From: Sphingomonas alpina
GTDB lineage: Bacteria > Pseudomonadota > Alphaproteobacteria > Sphingomonadales > Sphingomonadaceae
NCBI RefSeq assembly: GCF_014490665.1
Contig: NZ_CP061038.1
Span: 4,114,501-4,178,500, forward strand
DNA length: 64,000 nucleotides
Direction of reading: 5' to 3'
Below are positions 16,340 to 25,366 of this stretch, one piece after another. Both the position numbers and the translations under genes were made by a program. The notes beneath the pieces were generated by a model, which saw only the letters and a program-made list of their open reading frames with translations, searched no databases and was not told the DNA's origin. Numbering within the stretch: position 1 is the stretch's first letter; every line of letters starts with the position of its first letter.

Positions 16340-17871
16340 ACGGCCCGTTCTTCGCCGCGTTCGCGCGGGTGCCCGACCTGCTTGCCGCGCATCTGCTGCT
16401 CGCCGCGTCGGCGCTGGCGCTCGGGCTGGTGATCAGCCTGCCGCTGGCGATCTGGTCGGCGCGGCGGCCGCTGATCGCGCGGGTCGCGCTTGGCTTTGCC
16501 AGCCTGGTCCAGACCATTCCGTCGCTGGCGCTGCTGGCGCTCTTCTATCCCCTGCTGCTGTCGCTCTCGACGCTGATCGGCGGCGGCATTCCGGCATTGG
16601 GCTTCCTGCCCTCATTGCTCGCGCTGACGCTCTATGCGCTGCTGCCGATTCTGCGGAACGGCGTGACCGGGCTGATCGGGCTCGATCCGGCGGTGATCGA
16701 GGCCGCTGATGGGGTCGGCATGACCGCCTGGCAGAAATTGCGCTTGGTCGAGGCCCCTCTGGTCGCACCGGTGCTGATGGCCGGCATCCGCACCGCCGCA
16801 GTATGGACGATCGGCGCCGCGACGCTCTCGACCACGGTCGGCCAGCCAAGCCTGGGCGACATGATCTTTGCCGGGCTGCAGACGCAGAACTGGGCGCTGG
16901 TGCTGGCCGGCTGTCTCAGCGCGGCGGCGCTGGCGCTGGCGGTCGATGCACTACTCGGCGTGATCGAGCATGGCATCGCCGCGCGCAAGAAACTGCGCGT
17001 ATGGATTGCAGGCGGCGTGCTGGCGCTTGGCGTGGTCGCGGCGCTGGCGCCAATGTGGCCGCGCGGCGGTGAGACGGTGGTGGTCGGCGCAAAGGGCTTT
17101 TCGGAGCAATATATCCTGGCCCGGCTGATCGGGCACAGGCTGGAAAAGGCCGGATATCGCGTCGAATATCGCGAAGGGCTCGGATCGGTCGTTGCGTTCC
17201 ACGCGACCGCTGGCGGCGATGTCGATGCCTATGTCGATTATTCGGGCACGATCTGGACCAACGAAATGAAGCGCAACGACGTGCCGCCGCGCGACGCGAT
17301 CGTGGCGGGGGTCGGCGCCTGGGCGATGAAGCAGCATGGCGTGCGTCTGCTCGGCAACCTCGGGTTCGAGAACAGCTATGCCTTTGCGATGCGCAGCGCC
17401 GATGCGACGCGACGCGGCGTGACGAGCATCGCCGACCTGACCGCGATCGCGCCGGGGCTGAAGCTCGCCACCGATATCGAGTTTCTCGAACGGCCCGAAT
17501 GGGCGGCGGTGCGCAAGGCGTACGGCCTGCGCTTCGCCTCGGCCCAGCCCTATCAACCGACCTTCATGTACCGCGCGCTGACCAGCGGCACTGCCGATGT
17601 CATTCCAGCCTTCTCTTCCGACGGACGGATCGCGGCGGACAAATTGACCGTGCTCACCGACCCCAAGGGCGCGATTCCCGGCTATGATGCGATTCTGCTG
17701 CTTGCGCCACGCCGGGCGCAGGATGCGCGCTTCGCTGCGGCGTTGCAGCCGCTGATCGGCAAGGTACCGGTCGAGGCCATGCGCGAGGCGAACTATATGG
17801 TCGACCGTGATGCCGACAAGGCGTCACCGGAAGAGGCCGCGCGCTGGCTGGAGAAAAAGCTCGGGCTGTAA
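16336..17871 (+). CDS. Fused ABC permease and substrate-binding protein (osmolyte or ergothioneine type)
   Basis: The protein has 511 residues in two parts. Residues 1-240 form a BPD-type permease (VQTIPSLALLALFYPLL; the EAA-like loop VIEAADGVGMTAWQKLRLVE). After a final helix (IAGGVLALGVVAALAPMW) residues 250-511 form an OpuAC-type binding domain beginning VVVGAKGFSEQYILARLIG, with GDVDAYVDYSGTIWTNEM and LTSGTADVIPAFSSDGRIAA. This permease-binding-domain fusion is the architecture of EgtU and of OpuCB-CC fusions. The substrate may be choline, betaine, another osmolyte or ergothioneine; the sequence alone does not decide it. Confidence 0.9.
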   Translation: MNGPFFAAFARVPDLLAAHLLLAASALALGLVISLPLAIWSARRPLIARVALGFASLVQTIPSLALLALFYPLLLSLSTLIGGGIPALGFLPSLLALTLYALLPILRNGVTGLIGLDPAVIEAADGVGMTAWQKLRLVEAPLVAPVLMAGIRTAAVWTIGAATLSTTVGQPSLGDMIFAGLQTQNWALVLAGCLSAAALALAVDALLGVIEHGIAARKKLRVWIAGGVLALGVVAALAPMWPRGGETVVVGAKGFSEQYILARLIGHRLEKAGYRVEYREGLGSVVAFHATAGGDVDAYVDYSGTIWTNEMKRNDVPPRDAIVAGVGAWAMKQHGVRLLGNLGFENSYAFAMRSADATRRGVTSIADLTAIAPGLKLATDIEFLERPEWAAVRKAYGLRFASAQPYQPTFMYRALTSGTADVIPAFSSDGRIAADKLTVLTDPKGAIPGYDAILLLAPRRAQDARFAAALQPLIGKVPVEAMREANYMVDRDADKASPEEAARWLEKKLGL

Positions 17872-17898
17872 ACGCAGCAGCGGATTGGCCCTCCCCAT

Positions 17899-17974
17899 CC
17901 GTTCGTTTCGAGCGAAGTCGAGAAACCCCGCGCGGCGCTTATGGCTGTTTCTCGACTTCGCTCGAAACGAACGG
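17899..17974. repeat. Perfect 28-bp inverted repeat (TTTCGAGCGAAGTCGAGAAA family)
   Basis: The arms at 17899-17926 and 17947-17974 are exact reverse complements with a 20-nt loop. The repeat lies in the convergent gap between the ABC permease fusion and bkdB (17872-18033) and could serve as a transcription stop. A damaged relative is at 19336-19395. Confidence 0.82.
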
Positions 17975-18033
17975 GAGAGAGAGAGGTAGGACTTTCGGGA
18001 CCCACCTCCTACCCTTCTTCGCGTTACGCGGGA

Positions 18034-19326
18034 TCAGCTGGCAAAAAGCAGCACCGGGGTTTCGAGATATTTCTTCAGCCCCTGGACGAAGCTTGCTGCA
18101 TCCCAGCCGTCGACCACGCGGTGATCGCAGCTGATCGACAGGTTCATCAGCTTGGCGCGGCGAATCTCATCGCCGTCAAAAACCGGGCGCTCAACAATCT
18201 TGTTGGGGCCGATGATCGCGACCTCGGGCCGGTTGATCACCGGCGTGGTGGCGATGCCGCCGAGCGGTCCGAGCGAGGTGATGGTCAGGGTCGAGCCTGA
18301 CAATTCCTCGACCTTGGCCTTGCCGGTACGCGCGGCCTCGGCAAGGCGGGCGATCTCGGTCGCGAGTTGCCAGACATTGCGGTCCTGCGCATCACGGATC
18401 ACCGGGACCATCAGGCCGGCCGGAGTCTGAGTCGCCATGCCGAGATGGATCTGGCCGTGACGCGTGACAACGCCGGCCTCATCGTCGTAGCGCGCATTGA
18501 TCATCGGGAAATCGGGGATGGTCTTGCAGATCGCGACGATCAACAGTGGCAACATGGTCAGCTTGGGCCGGCCGCCGCGATTATTGTTGAGATCGGCGCG
18601 CATCTCCTCAAGCGCGGTCACGTCAATCTCGTCGACATAGGTGAAGTGCGGAATGGCGCGCTTCGACGCGGCCATATTCTCCGCGATCTTGCGGCGCATG
18701 CCGATGACCTTGATCGGCTCATCGGCGCGCGCATTGCTGGCATGTGGAGCTTGATAGCCCTGGCCCGAACCGTAGCGCAGGAACGCGTCGAGATCAGAGT
18801 GGCGCACCCGGTCGCCCTCGGTCTTCACCTGCGTGAGATCGATGCCGAGATCCGCCGCACGGGCACGGACGGCGGGTGAGGCGAGCGCGTGGAGAACCGG
18901 CGCGCTTGCAGCAGCCGGCGTGTCGGCGACCGGCGCTTCGACAGGCTCAGCGCGAACGGGAGGGGGAGCCGGCGTTTCCGCGATCTCTTCCGCACCGGGA
19001 TTTTCCGCACCCATCTGCTCGGCGACATCCTGCGCCAGTTCCGCGCGGGCCGCTGCATCGCTCGCCGGGACGTGATCCTCGGCCGCGTCGGTTTCGATCA
19101 CCACCAAGGGCGAGCCGATCGACACCTGGTCGCCGACTTCGCCGGCCAGCGCGATCACCGTGCCGGAGACGGGCGATTCCATCTCGACCGTCGCCTTGTC
19201 GGTCATCATGTCGGCCAAGCCCTGATCTTCCTCGACCCGGTCACCGACCTTGACGTGCCACGCGACGATCTCCGCCTCGGAAATGCCTTCGCCGATATCG
19301 GGCAGTTTGAATTCGAAGCGTGCCAT
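18034..19326 (-). CDS. bkdB: Branched-chain 2-oxoacid dehydrogenase E2 (dihydrolipoyl acyltransferase)
   Basis: The protein has 430 residues. The N-terminal lipoyl domain (FKLPDIGEGISEAEIVAWHV) has the lipoyl lysine K44 in DKATVEME. A Pro/Ala linker follows, then a peripheral subunit-binding domain (ASPAVRARAADLGIDLTQVK) and the catalytic domain ending in SCDHRVVDGWDAASF with the active-site His and Asp. It transfers branched acyl groups to CoA. Part of the linker (PVRAEPVEAP) is encoded by a copy of the intergenic REP sequence at 18936-18959. The start is ATG 19326; the ORF extends upstream only through REP-derived sequence. E1beta lies 100 bp upstream. Confidence 0.95.
   Translation of the reverse strand: MARFEFKLPDIGEGISEAEIVAWHVKVGDRVEEDQGLADMMTDKATVEMESPVSGTVIALAGEVGDQVSIGSPLVVIETDAAEDHVPASDAAARAELAQDVAEQMGAENPGAEEIAETPAPPPVRAEPVEAPVADTPAAASAPVLHALASPAVRARAADLGIDLTQVKTEGDRVRHSDLDAFLRYGSGQGYQAPHASNARADEPIKVIGMRRKIAENMAASKRAIPHFTYVDEIDVTALEEMRADLNNNRGGRPKLTMLPLLIVAICKTIPDFPMINARYDDEAGVVTRHGQIHLGMATQTPAGLMVPVIRDAQDRNVWQLATEIARLAEAARTGKAKVEELSGSTLTITSLGPLGGIATTPVINRPEVAIIGPNKIVERPVFDGDEIRRAKLMNLSISCDHRVVDGWDAASFVQGLKKYLETPVLLFAS
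18936..18959. repeat. REP-family arm inside the E2 coding sequence
   Basis: CTTCGACAGGCTCAGCGCG followed by AACGG matches the repeat arms at 11301-11324 and 38236-38259. On the coding strand it is in frame and gives PVRAEPVEA, within the flexible linker of BkdB, where an insertion should be tolerated. Confidence 0.8.
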
Positions 19327-19335
19327 CCCAGTCAT

Positions 19336-19395
19336 CCGTTCGTTTCGAGCGAAGTCGAAAAAACCTGTATCCAGCCCCGCCTTTCGACTTCGCGG
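19336..19395. repeat. Degenerate inverted repeat between bkdB and bkdA2
   Basis: The left arm 19336-19360 matches the 17899 element (CCGTTCGTTTCGAGCGAAG); the right arm at 19382-19395 is truncated. It lies in the 100-bp gap between E1beta and E2 and might reduce read-through into bkdB. Confidence 0.65.
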
Positions 19396-19426
19396 CATCA
19401 GCGCGCGGGGTGGGTCGTCCGGGAGC

Positions 19427-20500
19427 CTAGTCCCGCATCACTTTCTTCAGCGCCTCGCCGATCCGCACCGGTCCGGGGAAATACGCCCATTCCAGGCTGT
19501 GCGGATACGGCGTGTCAAAGCCGGTCACGCGCTCGATCGGTGCTTCGAGATGATAGAAGCAGCGTTCCTGCACCAGCGCCGACAGCTCTGCACCGAAGCC
19601 GCCGGTGCGTGTCGCCTCGTGCACGATCATGCAGCGGCCGGTCTTCTTCACCGACGCCTCGATCGTCTCGATGTCGAGCGGCACCAGGGTGCGCAGATCG
19701 ATGATCTCGGCATCGACACCGGCATCGGTCACCACCGCCATGCAGACATGCACCATGGTGCCGTAAGCCAGGATGGTCAGCGCGTCGCCGGCACGGACGA
19801 TGTTCGCCTTGCCCAGCTCGATCTTGTAATAGCCGGTCGGCACTTCGCCGGCCGGATGTTTCGACCAGTTTTGCGACGGGCGATCCCAATGGCCGTCGAA
19901 CGGGCCGTTATAGATGCGCTTCGGTTCGAAGAAGAGCGTTGGATCATTGTCCTCGATCGCCGCGATCAGCAGCCCCTTCGCGTCGTATGGCGTCGACGGG
20001 ATCACCGTCTTGATCCCGGACACATGGGTGAAGATGCCCTCCGGGCTCTGCGAATGCGTCTGGCCACCGAAGATGCCGCCGCCGAATGGCGAGCGCACCG
20101 TGATCGGCGCGGTAAATTCGCCGTCCGAGCGATAGCGCAGCCGCGCCGCTTCCGACACGAGCTGATCGAGCGCGGGATAGATATAATCGGCGAACTGGAT
20201 TTCGGGCACCGGGCGCAAGCCATAGGCGCCCATGCCGACCGCGACGCCGATGATGCCGCATTCGGTGATCGGCGTGTCGAACACGCGGGTCTTGCCGAAT
20301 TTTTCCTGCAAGCCGGCGGTGGCGCGAAACACGCCGCCGAAATAGCCGACATCCTCGCCCATCACGATCACGTTCGGATCGCGCGCCATGACCACTTCCA
20401 TCGCGGAATTGATCGCCTGGATCATGTTCATGCGGGTGGTTTCACCGCCAAGCGCAGGCTCGCCGGCGTCTGCCGCGATGGTTTCGATCGTCTCACTCAT
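19427..20500 (-). CDS. bkdA2: Branched-chain 2-oxoacid dehydrogenase E1 beta subunit
   Basis: The protein has 357 residues. It begins with an unusual 30-residue N-terminal extension and then the conserved MNMIQAINSAMEVVMARDPN. GEDVGYFGGVFRATAGLQ, FDTPITECGIIGVAVGMGAY and EIQFADYIYPALDQLVSEAA are E1beta landmarks. The start ATG 20500 overlaps the stop of E1alpha (ATGA), which argues against the slightly longer ORF. With E1alpha it decarboxylates branched-chain 2-oxoacids from Val, Leu and Ile. Confidence 0.96.
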   Translation of the reverse strand: MSETIETIAADAGEPALGGETTRMNMIQAINSAMEVVMARDPNVIVMGEDVGYFGGVFRATAGLQEKFGKTRVFDTPITECGIIGVAVGMGAYGLRPVPEIQFADYIYPALDQLVSEAARLRYRSDGEFTAPITVRSPFGGGIFGGQTHSQSPEGIFTHVSGIKTVIPSTPYDAKGLLIAAIEDNDPTLFFEPKRIYNGPFDGHWDRPSQNWSKHPAGEVPTGYYKIELGKANIVRAGDALTILAYGTMVHVCMAVVTDAGVDAEIIDLRTLVPLDIETIEASVKKTGRCMIVHEATRTGGFGAELSALVQERCFYHLEAPIERVTGFDTPYPHSLEWAYFPGPVRIGEALKKVMRD

Positions 20501-21786
20501 GACTTGCGTGCCCATGGGCGGCCCGAGGCCGTTTCTTCAGCGATCATCTGCGCCTGCTGCTCGCGCAGGTGCCACGGCATTTCCTCGAACACGCCATCGA
20601 ACAGCGAATCGAGCGGCTGGTGCAGGCCATGGCCGAGAATACCGTTCTTCTCGGCTTCCTTCTGGGCCGCCTTCACATCCTCGGCGAGTTGCTTGTCCTG
20701 CGCGGCATGGCGCTCCTCGTCCCATTCGCCGATCGCGATGAGATGATCCTTCAGGCGCTTGATCGGATCGCCGAGCGGCCAGGCGGTCGGCTCGCCTTCG
20801 GAGCGGTACTGGCCGGGATCGTCGGAGGTCGAATGCCCTTCGGCGCGATAGGTGAAATGCTCGATCAGGGTCGGACCCTGATTGGTACGGGCGCGCTCCG
20901 CAGCCCAGGCGGTCGCGGCATAGACGGCGAGCGCGTCATTGCCGTCGACCCTGAGGCCGGCAATGCCATAGCCGACCGCGCGCGCCGCAAAGGTGGTCGA
21001 TTCAGCGCCGGCAAAGCCGGAAAAGCTCGAAATCGCCCATTGGTTGTTGACCACGTTGAAGATCACCGGTGCGCGGTAGACGCTGGCGAAGGTGCAGGCG
21101 GAATGGAAATCACCCTCCGCGGTCGAGCCTTCGCCGCACCAGGTCGCGGCAATGCGCGTGTCGCCCTTGGCGGCGCTCGCCATCGCCCAGCCGACGGCCT
21201 GGGGATATTGCGTGGCGAGATTGCCCGAGATCGAGAAGAAGCCGGCTTCCTTGACCGAATACATGATCGGCAGCTGCTTGCCCTGCAGCCGGTCGCCGCG
21301 GTTGGAATAGATCTGGTTCATCATGTCGACCATGCTCCATCCCCGCGCGATCAGCAGGCCCTGCTGGCGATAGGAAGGGAAGCACATGTCTTCATAATCG
21401 AGCGCAAAAGCGGCGGAGACGGCGACCGCTTCCTCCCCGGTGCACTTCATGTAGAAGCTGGTCTTGCCCTGGCGCTGCGCCCGGAACATGCGCTCGTCGA
21501 ACGCGCGCACCAGCGCCATGCTGCGGAGCAGCGCGCGCAGCGTGTCCGGCGACAGGCGCGGATTCCACGAGCCGACCGCCTGATTTTCATGGTCGAGCAC
21601 ACGCACGAGTTCATAGGCGAGGTCGATAAAGCTGTCGGCGGGATCGGCGATGTCGGGACGACGGACCGAGCCGGCCGCGGGAATCGCCACTTCGGTGAAG
21701 TCGACCGCGTCGCCGGGGCGGAACTTGGGCTCCGGCACGTACAGCGACAAAGGTTTCAGATTGGCGCGCGGAATGTCGCTTGCCAT
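20497..21786 (-). CDS. bkdA1: Branched-chain 2-oxoacid dehydrogenase E1 alpha subunit
   Basis: The protein has 429 residues. The thiamine diphosphate motif is CGEGSTAEGDFHSA followed by VVNNQWAIS (the G-x-G plus NN pattern). The RYRSEGEP-type phosphorylation-loop region is seen in GHSTSDDPGQYRSEGE, characteristic of the BCKDH alpha chain. It starts at ATG 21786 and is the first gene of the operon bkdA1-bkdA2-bkdB. No E3 (dihydrolipoamide dehydrogenase) gene follows, so E3 is presumably encoded elsewhere. Confidence 0.96.
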   Translation of the reverse strand: MASDIPRANLKPLSLYVPEPKFRPGDAVDFTEVAIPAAGSVRRPDIADPADSFIDLAYELVRVLDHENQAVGSWNPRLSPDTLRALLRSMALVRAFDERMFRAQRQGKTSFYMKCTGEEAVAVSAAFALDYEDMCFPSYRQQGLLIARGWSMVDMMNQIYSNRGDRLQGKQLPIMYSVKEAGFFSISGNLATQYPQAVGWAMASAAKGDTRIAATWCGEGSTAEGDFHSACTFASVYRAPVIFNVVNNQWAISSFSGFAGAESTTFAARAVGYGIAGLRVDGNDALAVYAATAWAAERARTNQGPTLIEHFTYRAEGHSTSDDPGQYRSEGEPTAWPLGDPIKRLKDHLIAIGEWDEERHAAQDKQLAEDVKAAQKEAEKNGILGHGLHQPLDSLFDGVFEEMPWHLREQQAQMIAEETASGRPWARKS

Positions 21787-21937
21787 GGCCTCTCCAGTCT
21801 TTTCGGCGTTGCCCCTGGTCTGAGCAAACGCGTGGAATCGATGATCGTCCCCTTGTTATAAAATTTCAACGCGCTTGGCGAGTGTCCCGCCGTGCCGCCA
21901 CTGTGCCAATCGTGTCGTTTCGTTCTCCGATCGGGTC

Positions 21938-21968
21938 GGAGTGCGTGTCTCGGCCGGACACGCACTCC
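21938..21968. terminator. Strong 12-bp hairpin between the FAH gene and bkdA1
   Basis: GGAGTGCGTGTC and GACACGCACTCC form a perfect stem with a 7-nt loop. It lies 22 bp past the stop of the FAH gene. A T-run follows only on the plus strand (CTTTC), so it is an imperfect intrinsic terminator for the minus-strand transcript. The rest of the 203-bp gap to bkdA1 should hold the bkd promoter. Confidence 0.6.
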
Positions 21969-21989
21969 TTTCCCGCCCCATCAGGGTCC

Positions 21990-22994
21990 TCAGCCGCCGA
22001 CGGTCTGTTCAATCACACCAAAGATCGCGTGATGCTTGTCGTCCTCGGCCCAGATGCGCACCGTGTCGCCCTTGGTCAGGAACGGCGTGATGGGTTTCCC
22101 GCCCTTGATCGTTTCGACCGTGCGCACTTCGGCAAGGCAGGAATAGCCGACTCCGCCCTCGGCGATCGGCTTGCCCGGGCCGCCGTCGCTGCCGCGATTC
22201 GACACCGTGCCGGACCCGATGATCGTGCCAGCGCCGAGCGCGCGCGACTTGGCGGCATGAGCGATCAGGGTGCCGAAATCGAACGTCATGTCCTCGCCTG
22301 CCTCAGCGCGACCGAACGGCTTGCCGTTGAGATCGACCATCAGCTTGCGGTGGAGCTTGCCGTCCTTCCACCAATCGCCGAGCGCGTCGGGGGTCACGAA
22401 CACCGGCGAGAAAGCACTGGCCGGCTTTGACTGGAAGAAGCCGAATCCCTTGGCGAGTTCGCCCGGGATCAGGTTGCGCAGCGACACGTCGTTGGTCAGC
22501 CCGACCAGCCGGACTGCGGCCAGCGCTTCTTCGCGAGTCGCGCCGAGCGGCACATCGCCGGTCACCACCACCACTTCGCCCTCCAGGTCGCAGCCCCATG
22601 CCTCGTCGGCGAGCGGGATCGGATCGCGCGGCCCGAGAAAGCCGTCCGAGCCGCCCTGGTACATCAGCGGGTCGTGCCAGAAGGTCTCGGGCATTTCCGC
22701 CGCACGTGCCTGACGCACGAGCGCGACATGGTTCACATAGGCGGAGCCATCGGCCCATTGATACGCCCGCGGCAGCGGCGAGGCGGCGTCCTTTTCATGG
22801 AAGCGCCGCATCGGGATCATTTCATGTTCGAGATCGGTGGCGAGATTCTGCAGGTCGGGCAACAGCCGGTCCCAGTCGTCGAGCGCTCCTTGCAGTGTGG
22901 GGACGATATGGCTGGCATCGGCGTACCAGGCGAGGTCATTGGAGACGATGACGAGTTTCCCGTCGCGCCCGTGCTTGAGGCTGGCCAGTTTCAT
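21990..22994 (-). CDS. Fumarylacetoacetate hydrolase family protein
   Basis: The protein has 334 residues. The C-terminal FAH fold shows the metal-ligand region WGCDLEGEVVVVTGD (the E-x-E type acidic pair), VRLVGLTNDVSLRNLIPGEL, the FFQSKPASAFSPVFVTPD stretch and IIGSGTVSNRGSDGGPGKPI. This resembles the bacterial fumarylacetoacetases that complete tyrosine degradation. Homogentisate dioxygenase and maleylacetoacetate isomerase are not adjacent, so another 2-oxo-acid hydrolase role is possible. Confidence 0.88.
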   Translation of the reverse strand: MKLASLKHGRDGKLVIVSNDLAWYADASHIVPTLQGALDDWDRLLPDLQNLATDLEHEMIPMRRFHEKDAASPLPRAYQWADGSAYVNHVALVRQARAAEMPETFWHDPLMYQGGSDGFLGPRDPIPLADEAWGCDLEGEVVVVTGDVPLGATREEALAAVRLVGLTNDVSLRNLIPGELAKGFGFFQSKPASAFSPVFVTPDALGDWWKDGKLHRKLMVDLNGKPFGRAEAGEDMTFDFGTLIAHAAKSRALGAGTIIGSGTVSNRGSDGGPGKPIAEGGVGYSCLAEVRTVETIKGGKPITPFLTKGDTVRIWAEDDKHHAIFGVIEQTVGG

Positions 22995-23039
22995 GGGGTC
23001 TCCTAGGTTCTATTCTCGAACGCGACCATAGCCCTCCCC

Positions 23040-23122
23040 GTCATTCCCGCGAAAGCGGGAATACCGCTTTCTTCTCCCCGACCACGAAAAAGGCAGCGGG
23101 ATCCCCGCTTTCGCGGGGATGA
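23040..23122. repeat. Paired CCCGCGAAAGCGGG palindromes
   Basis: ATTCCCGCGAAAGCGGGAAT at about 23043-23062 and TCCCCGCTTTCGCGGGGA at about 23101-23118 are each near-palindromic and are also inverted to each other. They lie in the divergent gap between FAH and acyl-CoA dehydrogenase (22995-23193) and are related to 9644-9693. Confidence 0.75.
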
Positions 23123-23193
23123 CGTCTTGGGTTGACGCGGACGTAACCTCACAGCACACCGCTCAAAACGAGTTGCAAGAGAGGACTTAACCG

Positions 23194-24345
23194 ATGCTCG
23201 ACGCCATTCCCGGCCGCTTCGCCTATAATGAAGATCATGAGGCGTTCCGCCAGACGGTACGCAGCTTCCTGCAGAAGGAAGGCGTGCCCAATGTCGGCGA
23301 ATGGGAGGAAAAGCGACTCGTCCCCAAGGAATTCTGGCGTAAGGCCGGCGAGATCGGCATGCTGTGCCCGACCGTGCCGGAGGAATATGGCGGGCTGGGT
23401 CTCGATTTCGGCTATAATTCGATCGTCAATGAAGAGCTTGCCTATAATGGCGTGCCGGCCGGCTTCACGCTGCATAGCGACATCGTCTGCGACTATATCG
23501 TCGCTTATGGCTCCGAGGAGCAAAAGGCGCACTGGCTGCCGCGCTTCGTGTCGGGCGAGACGATCACCGCGATCGCGATGACCGAGCCGGGCACCGGATC
23601 CGACCTGCAGGCGATCCGCACCTCGGCCAAGAAGGACGGCAATCATTATGTCGTCAACGGCTCCAAGACCTATATCACCAATGGCCAGAATGCCGACCTG
23701 ATCCTGGTCGTCGCCAAGACCGACCCCGACGCCAAACCGGCCTATAAGGGCATGTCGATCCTGCTGATCGAAAGTGATCGCGAGGGTTTCAAGCGCGGAC
23801 GCAAGCTCGACAAGATCGGGCAGGACGCCGCCGACACGTCGGAATTGTTCTTCGAAGATGTCCGCGTGCCGATGACCAATTGCCTGGGCGAGGAAGGCAA
23901 GGGCTTCATCTATCTGATGAGCCAGCTGCCGCAGGAGCGGCTGTCGATCGCGGTCGGAACGCAGGCCTCGTCGCAAAAGGCGTTCGACGAAACGGTCGAA
24001 TTCACCAAAAGCCGCAAGGCCTTTGCCGGCATGGTGTTCGATTTCCAGAATACGCGCTTCGTGCTCGCCGATCTGAAATCCAAGTTGCAGGTCGGCTGGG
24101 CGCATCTCGACTGGGCAATCGCGCGGCACCTGAAGGGCGAGCTGACCCCGGTCGAGGGCGCCGCCGCGAAACTATGGCACACCGAGCTACAATGGGAGGT
24201 GATGGATAAATGCCTGCAACTGCATGGCGGTGCCGGTTATATGAACGAATATCCCATCGCCCGGATGTGGCGCGCGGCGCGGGTCAGCCGGATCTACGGC
24301 GGAACCAACGAGATCATGAAAGAGTTGATCGGGCGGAGTCTGTAA
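23194..24345 (+). CDS. Acyl-CoA dehydrogenase
   Basis: The protein has 383 residues, normal for the family. The FAD-side signature AIAMTEPGTGSDLQAIRTSA is present, and so is the C-terminal block LHGGAGYMNEYPIARMWRAA followed by IYGGTNEIMKELIGRSL. The catalytic Glu position cannot be fixed by eye, but YGGTNEI is typical of short- or medium-chain enzymes. The gene is preceded by AGAGAGGACTTAACCG before ATG 23194. It may act in branched-chain amino acid or fatty acid oxidation with the neighbouring bkd genes. Confidence 0.94.
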   Translation: MLDAIPGRFAYNEDHEAFRQTVRSFLQKEGVPNVGEWEEKRLVPKEFWRKAGEIGMLCPTVPEEYGGLGLDFGYNSIVNEELAYNGVPAGFTLHSDIVCDYIVAYGSEEQKAHWLPRFVSGETITAIAMTEPGTGSDLQAIRTSAKKDGNHYVVNGSKTYITNGQNADLILVVAKTDPDAKPAYKGMSILLIESDREGFKRGRKLDKIGQDAADTSELFFEDVRVPMTNCLGEEGKGFIYLMSQLPQERLSIAVGTQASSQKAFDETVEFTKSRKAFAGMVFDFQNTRFVLADLKSKLQVGWAHLDWAIARHLKGELTPVEGAAAKLWHTELQWEVMDKCLQLHGGAGYMNEYPIARMWRAARVSRIYGGTNEIMKELIGRSL

Positions 24346-24451
24346 CGGCCGTGCCGCGAAAAGCCGTTACGGCGGTGGCGTATTGGCTACGTCACCGTTC
24401 GTCGCGTCGTCTCTTGCAAAAACACTGTCATGTCGGCATGACGGCGATCCG

Positions 24452-25291
24452 ATGACACCCCCAACGCCTGACGGCACCCGAGACAGGCGGATAGAAGATC
24501 CAACCAATCTCTGGCTGATCCATCCCACCGCTCGGCGGCTCCTCCCGGTAGCGCTTGCATGGCGCGTGTCCGCCAATGCGGTATCGTTCATTGGCCTTGT
24601 CCTCGGCATCGGGGCCGCGATCGCCTATTGGAACTGGGATACGCCGCTTGCTGCGGTCATCGGCCTGATCCTGTCGATCGGCTGGCTGATCGCCGATGGT
24701 CTGGACGGCATGGTGGCACGCGCGACGCAGACCGCCAGCGCCTTTGGCCGTCTGCTCGACGGCATTTGCGACCATGGCGTGTTCATCCTCATCTATGTCG
24801 TGATCGCGACGTCGATCGGCACCGGCGAAGGCTGGGCGCTGGCGGTCGTCGCCGGTGCCGCCCATATCGTCCAGTCCAGCCTGTACGAGGCGGAACGCGC
24901 CCGTTTCCACCGCCGCGTACGGGGAGATTCGGGCGAGTCGCCGCCGGCGCGAACTGGCGGCCTGCTCGAGCGCGGCTATGACGCGATCTCGCACGGGGTC
25001 GATCGAGTCGCGGGCCGGTTCGATCAGGCGCTCCGGTCAAGCCGCGATCCGGCACGCTTTGGCGTGGATTATGGCCTGCGCGCCGCACCGGTGATGAAAT
25101 TGATGGCGCTGGAAAGCGCCAATATGCGCGTTCTGGCGATCTTCGTCGCCTGCCTGATCGGAAATCCCCGCTTGTTCTGGTGGTTCGAGATCGTACCGTT
25201 AACCCTCTTGATCATTGCCACGCTCGTCTGGCATCGGCGCGTCGAAGCCGACCTGGTGCATCCAGGTGGCGCCGCACCCGTGAATACATGA
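24452..25291 (+). CDS. CDP-alcohol phosphatidyltransferase family protein
   Basis: The protein has 279 residues. The complete catalytic motif is present: D82, D85, G86, A89, R90, G99, D103 and D107 (ADGLDGMVAR then FGRLLDGICDH). At least five membrane helices flank it. The enzyme joins a CDP-activated alcohol to a second alcohol. The two downstream genes make inositol-3-phosphate and activate inositol phosphate with CTP, so CDP-inositol is the likely donor, as in the DIPP-synthase branch of this family. The acceptor is unknown. ATG 24452 is preferred; an in-frame Met 69 bp upstream adds a non-conserved stretch. Confidence 0.88.
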   Translation: MTPPTPDGTRDRRIEDPTNLWLIHPTARRLLPVALAWRVSANAVSFIGLVLGIGAAIAYWNWDTPLAAVIGLILSIGWLIADGLDGMVARATQTASAFGRLLDGICDHGVFILIYVVIATSIGTGEGWALAVVAGAAHIVQSSLYEAERARFHRRVRGDSGESPPARTGGLLERGYDAISHGVDRVAGRFDQALRSSRDPARFGVDYGLRAAPVMKLMALESANMRVLAIFVACLIGNPRLFWWFEIVPLTLLIIATLVWHRRVEADLVHPGGAAPVNT

Positions 25292-25366
25292 CCATCGGCA
25301 CCTATATGGTCGCCATCCGCTACACCATCATTTGAACATTTGAATATCGAAGGGGCTACCTCAACC

